DNA of 64,000 nucleotides, from positions 9,182-73,181 of the forward strand of contig JBLXFD010000020.1 in NCBI GenBank assembly GCA_048262455.1, written 5' to 3'. A model generated the notes under the pieces. The model saw only the letters and a list, made by a program, of their open reading frames with translations, did not search any database and was not told where the DNA came from. Within the stretch, counting starts at the first letter, position 1; each line of letters begins with the position of its first letter. Position numbers and translations under genes: made by a program. The stretch comes from Psychromarinibacter sp048262455 (lineage in GTDB: Bacteria > Pseudomonadota > Alphaproteobacteria > Rhodobacterales > Rhodobacteraceae). Positions 43,110-50,818 of this stretch are shown here, in pieces.

Positions 43110-44579
43110 ATGCGCGTCTTCACCGCCTCGCTCGCCACCGAGACCAATACCTTCGCGCCGGTCCCCACCGACCGCGCCGCTTTCGAGGCCGCCTTCTACG
43201 CCGCCCCCGGCGAGCATCCCGACACCCCCACCCTCTGCTCGGCGGTGATCCCGGTGCTGCGCCGACGCGCGGCGGCGGACCCCGGGCTGGAGGTGATCGA
43301 GGGCACCGCCGCCTGGGCAGAGCCCGGCGGCTACGTGCGGCTGGACGTCTACGAGGCCCTGCGCGACGAGATCCTCGGCCAGCTGCGCGCCGCCCTGCCG
43401 GTGGATTGCGTGGTGCTGGGCCTGCACGGGGCAATGGTGGCGCGCGGGCTGGACGACTGCGAGGGCGACCTGCTGGCCCGGGTGCGCGGAATGGTGGGCC
43501 CCGACGTGGTGATCGCGGCGGAACTGGACCCCCACAGCCACCTGACCGCGAAACGGGTAGAGGCGTCCGACATCCTCGCCGCCTTCCTCGAATTCCCCCA
43601 CACCGATTTCGAGGCAAGGGCCGAGCACGTGGTGGACCTCGCGCTGGACGCCGCGCGGGGCCGGACGCGGCCGGTGATCTCGACCTTCGACTGCCGGATG
43701 ATCGACGTCTTCCCCACCAGCCGCGAGCCGATGCGCTCTTTCGTCGACCGCATGAAGGCGCTGCAGGGCAAGGACGGGGTGCTGTCGGTCTCGCTGATCC
43801 ACGGCTTCATGGCCGCCGACGTGCCGGAGATGGGCACCCGGATGATGGTGGTGACCGATGACCGGGCGGCTGATGGCGCGGCGCTTGCCGAGCGGCTGGG
43901 GCGAGAGCTGTTCGCCCTGCGCGGCACCACCAAGATGGACACGATCACCCTGGAAGAGGCCGTCGCCTTCGCCGCCGACGCCCCCGCGGACGGCCCGCCG
44001 CTGCTGCTGGCCGACATGTGGGACAACCCCGGCGGCGGCACCGCGGGCGACAACACCCGCCTGACCGCCGCGCTGATCGAGGCGGGGGTGAAGGGCCTCG
44101 CCGTCGCCACGCTCTGGGACCCGATGGCCGCCAGCCTCGCCCGGGGCGCCGGGGAAGGCACGGAACTGGAGATGCGGATCGGCGGCAAGACCCACGCCAG
44201 CAGCGGCCCGCCCATCGACGGCACCTTCGAGGTGCGCCGGGTGGCGGACCCGGCGTGGCAGTCCTTCGGCGGCAGCAAGGTCACGCTGGGGCTAAGCGCG
44301 GTATTGCGGCCGGTGGGCACGGACACCGACATCATCGTCAACAGCAACCGCACCCAGGCCTTCGAGCCGGACATCTTCCGCAATCTCGGGATCGAGCCGG
44401 CGGAGAAACGGGTGCTGCTGGTGAAGTCCACCAACCATTTCTACGCGGGTTTCGCGCCGGAGGTGTCGCAGGTGCTGTATGTCGCGGTGCCGGGGAGTTA
44501 TCCGAGCGATCCGGCGAGCGCGCCCTATCGGAAGGTGCGGCGGGATATATGGCCGATCATGGAGGCGCCTTTCGGATAG
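43110..44579 (+). CDS. M81 family protein (MlrC-like, DUF1485)
   Basis: A 489-residue protein of the M81 family, named for MlrC of microcystin degradation but widespread beside transporters. N-terminal RVFTASLATETNTFAPVPTD is the family start; VVLGLHGAMVARGLDDCEGD, AELDPHSHLT, YxHTDF-like LEFPHTDFEARAEH and LADMWDNPGGGTAGDNT carry the conserved His/Asp residues likely to bind zinc; the C-terminal MlrC domain ends VPGSYPSDP. It follows the ABC permeases by 73 nt and probably belongs to the same transcript. Its real substrate (an amide, lactam or similar) is unknown. Confidence 0.92.
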   Translation: MRVFTASLATETNTFAPVPTDRAAFEAAFYAAPGEHPDTPTLCSAVIPVLRRRAAADPGLEVIEGTAAWAEPGGYVRLDVYEALRDEILGQLRAALPVDCVVLGLHGAMVARGLDDCEGDLLARVRGMVGPDVVIAAELDPHSHLTAKRVEASDILAAFLEFPHTDFEARAEHVVDLALDAARGRTRPVISTFDCRMIDVFPTSREPMRSFVDRMKALQGKDGVLSVSLIHGFMAADVPEMGTRMMVVTDDRAADGAALAERLGRELFALRGTTKMDTITLEEAVAFAADAPADGPPLLLADMWDNPGGGTAGDNTRLTAALIEAGVKGLAVATLWDPMAASLARGAGEGTELEMRIGGKTHASSGPPIDGTFEVRRVADPAWQSFGGSKVTLGLSAVLRPVGTDTDIIVNSNRTQAFEPDIFRNLGIEPAEKRVLLVKSTNHFYAGFAPEVSQVLYVAVPGSYPSDPASAPYRKVRRDIWPIMEAPFG

Positions 44580-44585
44580 GGGGGT

Positions 44586-45145
44586 GGCGGGGTGAACCCC
44601 GCCCTACCGCTGGCGAGTGAAGCGCTGATGCGCCCCGAACAAGCCGAAGGCGCGGGGCGCCTGCCCGACCCCACGGGCTGGCGTGCGTTGCGCCATGGCG
44701 GGGGTTAACCCCGCCCTACCATTCCTCCGACCGAAGCGCTGATGCGCCCCGAACAAGCCGAAGGCGCGGGGCGAGCGCCTGCCCGTCCCGGCGGGCTGGC
44801 GCTTTGTCGTCCGCAGGGCAACGCTCATTCTGTGCGCAGATTTGGCCGGGATAAAGCGCCTTTGCCGGAGGTGAGCAGCGCCATCCCACGGGCAGGCTTG
44901 CGTCGCGCATCGGCGGGGTGAACCCCGCCCTACCCCTTGCGAACGAAGCGCTGACCAGCCCCCGAACGAGCCGGAGGCGCGGGGGCGAGCGCCTGCCCGT
45001 TCCGGCGGGCTGGCGCTTTGGAGCTGCAGGGCGACGATCATTCTGCGCGCGGATGTGGCTGGGATGAAGCGCCCATGCCAAAAGCCAGCAGCGCCACCCC
45101 ACGGGCAGGCTCACGTTGCGCCAAGGCGGGGTGAACCCCGCCCTA
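44586..45145 (-). repeat. Array of the dispersed ~214-bp repeat (four palindromes, one shortened unit)
   Basis: Palindromes begin at 44586, 44697 (imperfect, GGCGGGGGTTAACCCCGCC), 44912 and 45125. Spacings are 111, 215 and 213 bp, so the first unit has lost about half. Units are in reverse orientation. The array fills the gap between two convergent genes: 6 nt from the M81 stop on one side, and on the other its final CCCTAC provides the TAG stop of the UxaA gene. Confidence 0.92.
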
Positions 45146-46324
45146 CAGCGCCGGGATCGTGCGTGGCACGATCAGCTGGCCCTCGCCGTGGCGCTCGGAA
45201 CAGGTCTCCTGCCCCGCGGCCACCCCGCGCAAAGCCCCGGCGATACGGTCGGCGGCGGCGTCCAGGTCCTCCTCGCCGCGCAACAGGTGCGAGACGTCCA
45301 CGTCGATGCTCTCGGCCCAGGTCCGCAGGGTCTGCGGGTTGCCGCAGATCTTCAGCACCGGCATCAGCGGCAGGCCCGAGGGGTTGAACACCCCCATGGC
45401 GAACAGCCCCACCTGCGCGCCGCCCAACGCCATGCCGCTCAGCGACGTGGGGCTGAAGAACGGCGTGTCCATGAACCACAGGCCCGGCCGCGAGGGCCGC
45501 TCGCCGAAGCCGAGGCACCCGGCAAAGTCGCTGCGGCCGATCTTGCTGACCGCGCCCATGGTCTTTTCCGTCAGGGTGGTCAGCCCGGCCTCGATGTTCT
45601 CGCGGGTGGGGTTCACGCCGCGGAAGTCCTCGCCGGTCTCCAGCATCAGCCGTTCCTCGCGGGCGAGGCAGGCGAGGATCGCCTTGGCGACCTCGGGCGT
45701 GGCCGACTGCCGGCGCACCACCTCCTCGCCGCCGAGGAACTCGGCCGTTTCGGATACGATCGCCGTGCCGCCCGCCGCGATCAGGCGGTCCACGAGGCGG
45801 CCGATGGCGGGGTTGGCGCAGACCGCCGAGGAAGCATCCGACCCGCCGCATTCCAGCGCCACGGTCAGGTCCCCCAGCGCCAGCGGCACCCGCCGCGCCT
45901 GCGCCGCCTGTTCGCTCAGCCCGCGCAGGTCCCCGGCGAAGGTCTCGGCCGCCGCGCCGACGCCCGCACAGTCCATCAGCGCGCGCACCACCAGCGGCGT
46001 GCCCGCATCCTTCAGCGAGGCGCGCAGCCCCTCGGCCGCCGCGCGGTCGTGCGCCACCAGCAGCACCGCGCCCACGTTCGGGTGCCGCGCCACGTCGCGC
46101 ACCGCCTGCGCCTGCGCCTCGGCATCCACGCCGCGCAGCCCGCGCTCGAACTGCGGGGTCAGGGCCAGCACCCCCGGCACCGCCGCCGCCGCCCGCCGCG
46201 TCACCGCGTCGGCAAGGGCCACGGTCGAGAAGGCCACCACGTGGTTGCGCAGCCCCTTGCGGCCGTCGGCGCGCAGCCAGCCCTCGCCCAGCACCGGGTT
46301 CGTCTCAGGCGACGTTGTGGACAT
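45143..46324 (-). CDS. UxaA-family dehydratase catalytic subunit, copy 2
   Basis: A 393-residue altronate-dehydratase-type catalytic subunit (Fe-dependent dehydration of a sugar acid in known members). Blocks: LRADGRKGLRNHVVAFSTVA, ALECGGSDASSAVCANPAIG, DVDVSHLL near the C-terminus. ATG 46324 is preferred to 46330 because GGGGGAG lies 7 nt upstream; it overlaps the SAF gene by 20 nt. The TAG stop is formed by a repeat palindrome end. Last gene of the GMC-TRAP-ALDH-SAF-UxaA operon. Confidence 0.9.
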   Translation of the reverse strand: MSTTSPETNPVLGEGWLRADGRKGLRNHVVAFSTVALADAVTRRAAAAVPGVLALTPQFERGLRGVDAEAQAQAVRDVARHPNVGAVLLVAHDRAAAEGLRASLKDAGTPLVVRALMDCAGVGAAAETFAGDLRGLSEQAAQARRVPLALGDLTVALECGGSDASSAVCANPAIGRLVDRLIAAGGTAIVSETAEFLGGEEVVRRQSATPEVAKAILACLAREERLMLETGEDFRGVNPTRENIEAGLTTLTEKTMGAVSKIGRSDFAGCLGFGERPSRPGLWFMDTPFFSPTSLSGMALGGAQVGLFAMGVFNPSGLPLMPVLKICGNPQTLRTWAESIDVDVSHLLRGEEDLDAAADRIAGALRGVAAGQETCSERHGEGQLIVPRTIPAL

Positions 46325-46553
46325 GCACATGCTCCCCCGCCGCGATGTCGGCCTGCGCCCGGCCGATCACCACCCCGTATTTCACCACCTCCGCCCCCGC
46401 CGCGATGTCGCGCAGCGCCACCTTGTGGCCGAAGGGCACGCCGGTGGCGATCCGCAGCCCGGTGGACAGCCGGTCGCTGTCCACCCAGGTGTCCAGCAGC
46501 GTGGTCACGTTGTCCTCGGGCCGCACGGTCAGGCAGGCGCGGCCCGTGGTCAT
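46305..46553 (-). CDS. UxaA-family SAF domain protein, copy 2
   Basis: An 82-residue SAF domain (PFGHKVALRDIAAGAEVVKY, then GVVIGRAQADIAAGEHVHVH) forming the N-terminal half of a split altronate-type dehydratase. It overlaps the ALDH stop by 4 nt upstream and the catalytic subunit downstream, so all three are translated in step. Confidence 0.9.
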   Translation of the reverse strand: MTTGRACLTVRPEDNVTTLLDTWVDSDRLSTGLRIATGVPFGHKVALRDIAAGAEVVKYGVVIGRAQADIAAGEHVHVHNVA

Positions 46554-47938
46554 GCCTGCGCCTTTCGGTAGACCGCGTGCTCGGTGGTGTAAAACTGGAT
46601 CGTCGAGGCGCCGTTGGACCCGCCGACCCCCATGGCGCTGTCCTTCACGCCCACGAAGGGCACGTGGTTCTCGGGGAAGCTGCCGAGGTTCACGTGCAGC
46701 ATCCCGCTTTCGCTGCGGGCGAGGAAGGCCTCGATCACCGGCGCGCGTTCCGAGTAGAGGCAGGAGGACAGCCCGAAGGCCACGTCGTTGGCGATCGACA
46801 GCGCCTCGTCCACGTCCTTGTACCGCAGCACCGAGATCACCGGGCCGAAGACCTCCTGCCGCGCGATCTCCATGTCGCGGGTGACGTCGGCGACCACGGT
46901 GGGGGCGTAGAAGTATCCGCCCTCGGCGCTTTGCGGCGCCTCGCCGCCGGCCGCGACGCGGGCGCCCTCCTTGCGGGCGCGCTCGACGAAGCCCGACACG
47001 TCCTCCAGCTGCTGGCGGCTGGACAGCGGCCCGATGCGGGTGCCCTCCTTGGCGCCGTCGCCGGGGGTCATGTCGCGAACCCGGGCGGCCAGCCCCTCGA
47101 TCACCTCGTCGGCGATGTCCTCCTGCACGATAACCCGGCTGACGGCGGTGCAGCGCTGGCCGCAGACCGCCAGCGCCGCGGCGGTGATCTGGTCAAGCGC
47201 GCGGCCCATGTCGCTGGCGTCGTTCAGGATGGCGGGGTTCTTGCCCCCCAGTTCAAGGCTGATCTCCGCCAGGTGCCCGGCGGCGGCGGCGGCCACGCGC
47301 TTGCCCACGTCGACCGAGCCGGTGAAGCTGACCGCGTCGACGCCCGGATGCTCTGCCAGCGCCTGCCCCATGCGGCCGGGGCCCACCACCGCCTGCACCA
47401 GCCCCTCGGGCAGCACCTCGGCGGCGATCTCGGCCATCAGGACGATGGCGCCGGGGGTCAGCGAGGCGGGTTTGAGGATGATCGCGTTGCCGTAGACCAG
47501 CGCCGGGATCGCCTTGCGCGTGGGGGTGCTGAAGGGGAAGTTCCACGGGTTGATCCCCAGCACCACGCCGCGCGGGCGGCGGGTGGTATAGGTCACCACG
47601 CCCGGCATCTGCGAGGGCAGCACCTCGCCGATCGGCGCGCCGGCGCGGGCGACGGTCATGCGCCCCTCGCCGATGCCCTTGGCCACCTCGCCCTTGGCCT
47701 CGCCCAGCAGTTTGCCCATCTCGGCGGTGATCGAGGCGGCGATGTCGCCCGCGCGCTTTTCCAGCGCGTCGAGGTAGAGGCCCACCAGCCGGCCGCGTTC
47801 GGGCTGCGGCACCTCGGCCCAGGCCTTCTGCGCCGCGCGGGCGCGGGCGACCACCTTGTCCAGGTCCGCCTCGGCGGTCTCCTCGTGGCGCGCGACGGTT
47901 TCGGCCGGGCGGGCCGGGTTGCGGATTTCGATGGTCAT
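46550..47938 (-). CDS. Aldehyde dehydrogenase
   Basis: A 462-residue NAD(P)-dependent aldehyde dehydrogenase. Catalytic Cys263 (CGQRCTAVSR) and general base Glu229 (LELGGKNP) are present, with INPWNFPFS, VSFTGSVDVGKRV and the EVFGPVISV block. Length is near the lower end for the family. It lies between the TRAP permease and the split UxaA pair; it probably oxidises the aldehyde made by the GMC oxidoreductase to the acid that UxaA dehydrates. Confidence 0.95.
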   Translation of the reverse strand: MTIEIRNPARPAETVARHEETAEADLDKVVARARAAQKAWAEVPQPERGRLVGLYLDALEKRAGDIAASITAEMGKLLGEAKGEVAKGIGEGRMTVARAGAPIGEVLPSQMPGVVTYTTRRPRGVVLGINPWNFPFSTPTRKAIPALVYGNAIILKPASLTPGAIVLMAEIAAEVLPEGLVQAVVGPGRMGQALAEHPGVDAVSFTGSVDVGKRVAAAAAGHLAEISLELGGKNPAILNDASDMGRALDQITAAALAVCGQRCTAVSRVIVQEDIADEVIEGLAARVRDMTPGDGAKEGTRIGPLSSRQQLEDVSGFVERARKEGARVAAGGEAPQSAEGGYFYAPTVVADVTRDMEIARQEVFGPVISVLRYKDVDEALSIANDVAFGLSSCLYSERAPVIEAFLARSESGMLHVNLGSFPENHVPFVGVKDSAMGVGGSNGASTIQFYTTEHAVYRKAQA

Positions 47939-47942
47939 GGGT

Positions 47943-49241
47943 TTACCTCAGACTTCGCAGGGTTTCAGGCAGCCACAGGCTGAGCTGCGGGAAGAAGATG
48001 ACCACCAGCATCGCCGCGATCAGCGTGGCGACGAAGGGCAGGATGGCCACGGCCACCTTCTCGAACTTGATGTTGGCGATGGAGCTGGCGACGAACAGGT
48101 TCACCCCCAGCGGCGGCGTCAGGAAGGCGATCTCGACCGTCACGATCAGGATGATCCCGAAGTGCACCGGGTCGACGCCGTAGCTTTTCACCAGTGGCAC
48201 GAGGATCGGCGCAAGGATGATGATGGCGCTGATCGTCTCCATGAAGGTGCCGATGACGATCAGCAGCGCGCAGATCATCAGCAGGATCACCACGGCGCTT
48301 TCGGTCATGCCACCGAACATCTCGACCACGTCCTGCGGGATGCGTTCCAGCGTCACCACGGTGGCGAAGAGGGTCGAGCAGGCGACGATGATCATCAGCG
48401 CCCCGCTCAGCCGCACCGCGCCCTCGAAAGCCTGGCGCAGCCCCTCCCATGTCAGCTGGCGGTAGACCACGAGGCTGACGACGATGGCATAGACCACGGC
48501 GCAGACCGCGGCCTCCACCGGGGTGAAGATGCCCGAGTAGATGCCGCCGAGGATGAAGACCGGCAGGAACAGCGCGAACTTCGCCTTCCAGACCAGCCGC
48601 CAGATGCTGACCCGCGGCCCCTCGCCCTCGGGCGTCACCATCACCGCGCCGGAGCGGCGGGCGAGGATGTAGGCGACGGCGGCCAGCAGCAGGGCCACGA
48701 ACAGCCCCGGCAACATGCCGGCGGCGAAGAGGTCGGCGATCGAGACGTTGGCGATGATGCCGTAGATGATCAGCGGGTTCGACGGCGGGATCATCACCCC
48801 CAGCGTGCCCCCGGTGGCAGAGACAGAGGCGGCGTAAGGCGCGGGATAGCCGTACTTGATCATCGAGGGGATCATGATCGCGCCGATCGCCGCCACCGTG
48901 CCGGGGCCCGAGCCCGAGATCGCGGCGAAGAACATGCAGGACATGATCGTTACCATCCCGAGACTGCCGGGAATATGCCCGAAGGCCTGCCGGAAGATGC
49001 CGATGATGTCCTCGGTGATGCCGCCCTTCTCCATGATGTTGCCGGCCAGGATGAAGCCGGGGATCGCCAGAAGCGCGAACTTGTCCAGCCCGTTCAGCAC
49101 GTTCTGGGTGGCAAAGACCATGGGGGCGTTGGTGACATAGCTGACCGCCAGCCCGGTGATGCCGAGCGCGGCGTAGATCGGCAGGCCGATCACCAGCAGG
49201 ATGGGAAAGCCGATCATCAGGATCAGCGTCACGTCACTCAT
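47943..49241 (-). CDS. TRAP transporter large permease (DctM type)
   Basis: A 432-residue polytopic membrane protein with TRAP signatures: LAIPGFILAGNIMEKGGIT, AISGSGPGTVAAIGAIMIPS and GGTLGVMIPPSNPLIIYG. It drives sodium-coupled uptake of a carboxylate delivered by the DctP protein. Overlaps the DctQ stop by 8 nt. Confidence 0.96.
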   Translation of the reverse strand: MSDVTLILMIGFPILLVIGLPIYAALGITGLAVSYVTNAPMVFATQNVLNGLDKFALLAIPGFILAGNIMEKGGITEDIIGIFRQAFGHIPGSLGMVTIMSCMFFAAISGSGPGTVAAIGAIMIPSMIKYGYPAPYAASVSATGGTLGVMIPPSNPLIIYGIIANVSIADLFAAGMLPGLFVALLLAAVAYILARRSGAVMVTPEGEGPRVSIWRLVWKAKFALFLPVFILGGIYSGIFTPVEAAVCAVVYAIVVSLVVYRQLTWEGLRQAFEGAVRLSGALMIIVACSTLFATVVTLERIPQDVVEMFGGMTESAVVILLMICALLIVIGTFMETISAIIILAPILVPLVKSYGVDPVHFGIILIVTVEIAFLTPPLGVNLFVASSIANIKFEKVAVAILPFVATLIAAMLVVIFFPQLSLWLPETLRSLR

Positions 49242-49704
49242 CGAGCGTGCCTCCGCGCACGAGGATCGCGAGGTCGCGCAGGTGCAGGATCAGGATGATC
49301 ACGAAGCCCGCGCACATGGCGATGAACAGGTGGTTCTGGTTGAACCCGATGGCCGGCGAGATGTTGGGATAGCGCAGCCCGTCGGTGAAGTTCAGCCAGG
49401 AATAGACCACCATCACCCCGGCAAAGCCCACCAGGATCACGGTGTGCACGAACTGGATCGCCCGCGGCCCCACCACCCGCGCCATCAGGTCCGAGAAGAC
49501 CGACACGCGCAGGTGCGTGCGGGTCAGCGTCCCGTAGGCGGCGGCGATGAAGACCATGGTGATGAAGGCGAAGCGCCCCAGTTCCTCGGTCCAGTCGACG
49601 GCCCAGCGCAATTCCCGCGCCAGCACCTGGAGAAACAGCGCCCCCACCATGACGGCAAGCCCGAGGGCCGCCAGCCCGAAGAGAGCAAGCCTCAGAAATC
49701 TCAT
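49234..49704 (-). CDS. TRAP transporter small permease (DctQ type)
   Basis: A 156-residue protein with four predicted helices and the WTEELGRFAFITMVFIAAAY signature of DctQ. ATG 49704 has GGGGACGAG upstream; the longer frame to 49740 lies in a hairpin region. Confidence 0.92.
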   Translation of the reverse strand: MRFLRLALFGLAALGLAVMVGALFLQVLARELRWAVDWTEELGRFAFITMVFIAAAYGTLTRTHLRVSVFSDLMARVVGPRAIQFVHTVILVGFAGVMVVYSWLNFTDGLRYPNISPAIGFNQNHLFIAMCAGFVIILILHLRDLAILVRGGTLDE

Positions 49705-49728
49705 CTCGTCCCCCTGCTGGAAGGCAGC

Positions 49729-49756
49729 GGCCCGGCGCACGCCCGCGCGCCGGGCC
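49729..49756 (-). terminator. Stem-loop between dctP- and dctQ-type genes
   Basis: Perfect 10-bp arms GGCCCGGCGC (49729-49738) and GCGCCGGGCC (49747-49756) with an 8-nt loop, directly after the DctP stop on the minus strand. Probably favours the upstream receptor mRNA. Confidence 0.65.
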
Positions 49757-49764
49757 GACGCGGA

Positions 49765-50817
49765 TTACTTGTCGCCGGGATAGGCCTCGAGCACCTCGAG
49801 CGCCTTGTTCACGACCTCTTCGCCGTCCGGGCCGATGGCGCTGTAGTACTCGGGCCAGATCGCCCGGGCCTTTTCCAGCCACTCGGTCTCGTCTTCGATG
49901 GCGGTGATGGTCACGCCGGCCTTCTCGGCCTCGGCCCACCACTTCTCCTCGTCCAGCGGCTGCCACCAGCGGATGTATTGGGTGGCTTCCTCGCCGGCCC
50001 GCAGGATCGCCGCCTGATGCTCTTCCGACAGGCCCTGGAACCAGCGCTCGGAGACCACGATCGGGTGGGTCAGGATGGTGTAGTGGAAGGTGGTCATGCG
50101 GTTGATGACCTCGTGGAACTTCATCCCGATCACGTCGGTCACCGGGTTGTCACCGCCCTCGACCACGCCCTGCTGCAGCGCGTTGTACAGCTCGGTCCAG
50201 GCGATCGGGGTCGGGTTGCCGCCCCAGGCCTCGTAGCTGCCGATCATGATCGGGTTCGGCGGCACGCGCATCTTCAGGTTGGCCAGGTCCGACGGCTTGG
50301 TGATCGGCTCGTCCGACTTGTAGAAGAACGCCCGCCAGCCGGAGTTTTCCCAGCCCACGATGCGCACGCCGGCCTCGTCGATGACGCGCGGCACCAGGAA
50401 GGGCGTCAGCTCGTCCTGCAGGTAGTTCACCTGCTGGGTCGACGTGGCGAGGTAAGGCAGGATGAAGACGTTCAGCGAGGGCGCCAGCGCGGCCAGGTTG
50501 TTGGTGGCCGGCAGCGTCACCTGCAGCGCGCCCTGGCGGGTCTGCTGCACCATCTCGCGCTCGCCGCCCAGCTGCGAGCCGGGGAAGATCTCTGGCTTGA
50601 TCTCGTTGTCGGTGTAGATCGAGACCAGTTCCGCGAACCGCTTCAGCGTGGCGGTGTGCGAGGACCATTCCATGTTGACCGAGTGACCGATCTTCATCTG
50701 GATCTGGCCGTCCTTGTCCGGCACGGAACGCCAGTCGAAGGGGTTGGTGTCCTGCGCCATCGCCGGGCCCGCGGCCATGGCCGCACCCAGCGCGAACGCC
50801 TTGATTGCATGTTTCAT
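49765..50817 (-). CDS. TRAP transporter solute-binding protein (DctP type)
   Basis: A 350-residue periplasmic receptor with signal peptide (MKHAIKAFALGAAMAAGPAM, cleaved before QDTNPFDWRS). It has the DctP blocks FPGSQLGGEREMVQQTRQGA, LKMRVPPNPIMIGSYEAWG and QQGVVEGGDNPVTD. The conserved Arg that usually binds a carboxylate is likely in KMRVPPN. ATG 50817 is 1 nt after the GMC stop with GGAGGAGAAC inside the end of that gene. Confidence 0.95.
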   Translation of the reverse strand: MKHAIKAFALGAAMAAGPAMAQDTNPFDWRSVPDKDGQIQMKIGHSVNMEWSSHTATLKRFAELVSIYTDNEIKPEIFPGSQLGGEREMVQQTRQGALQVTLPATNNLAALAPSLNVFILPYLATSTQQVNYLQDELTPFLVPRVIDEAGVRIVGWENSGWRAFFYKSDEPITKPSDLANLKMRVPPNPIMIGSYEAWGGNPTPIAWTELYNALQQGVVEGGDNPVTDVIGMKFHEVINRMTTFHYTILTHPIVVSERWFQGLSEEHQAAILRAGEEATQYIRWWQPLDEEKWWAEAEKAGVTITAIEDETEWLEKARAIWPEYYSAIGPDGEEVVNKALEVLEAYPGDK

Positions 50818-50818
50818 T

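Noticed and set aside
44586..45145. Regular tandem repeats considered as a CRISPR array
   Set aside because: The whole ~214-bp unit is repeated without unique spacers of constant short length, and no cas genes are present.
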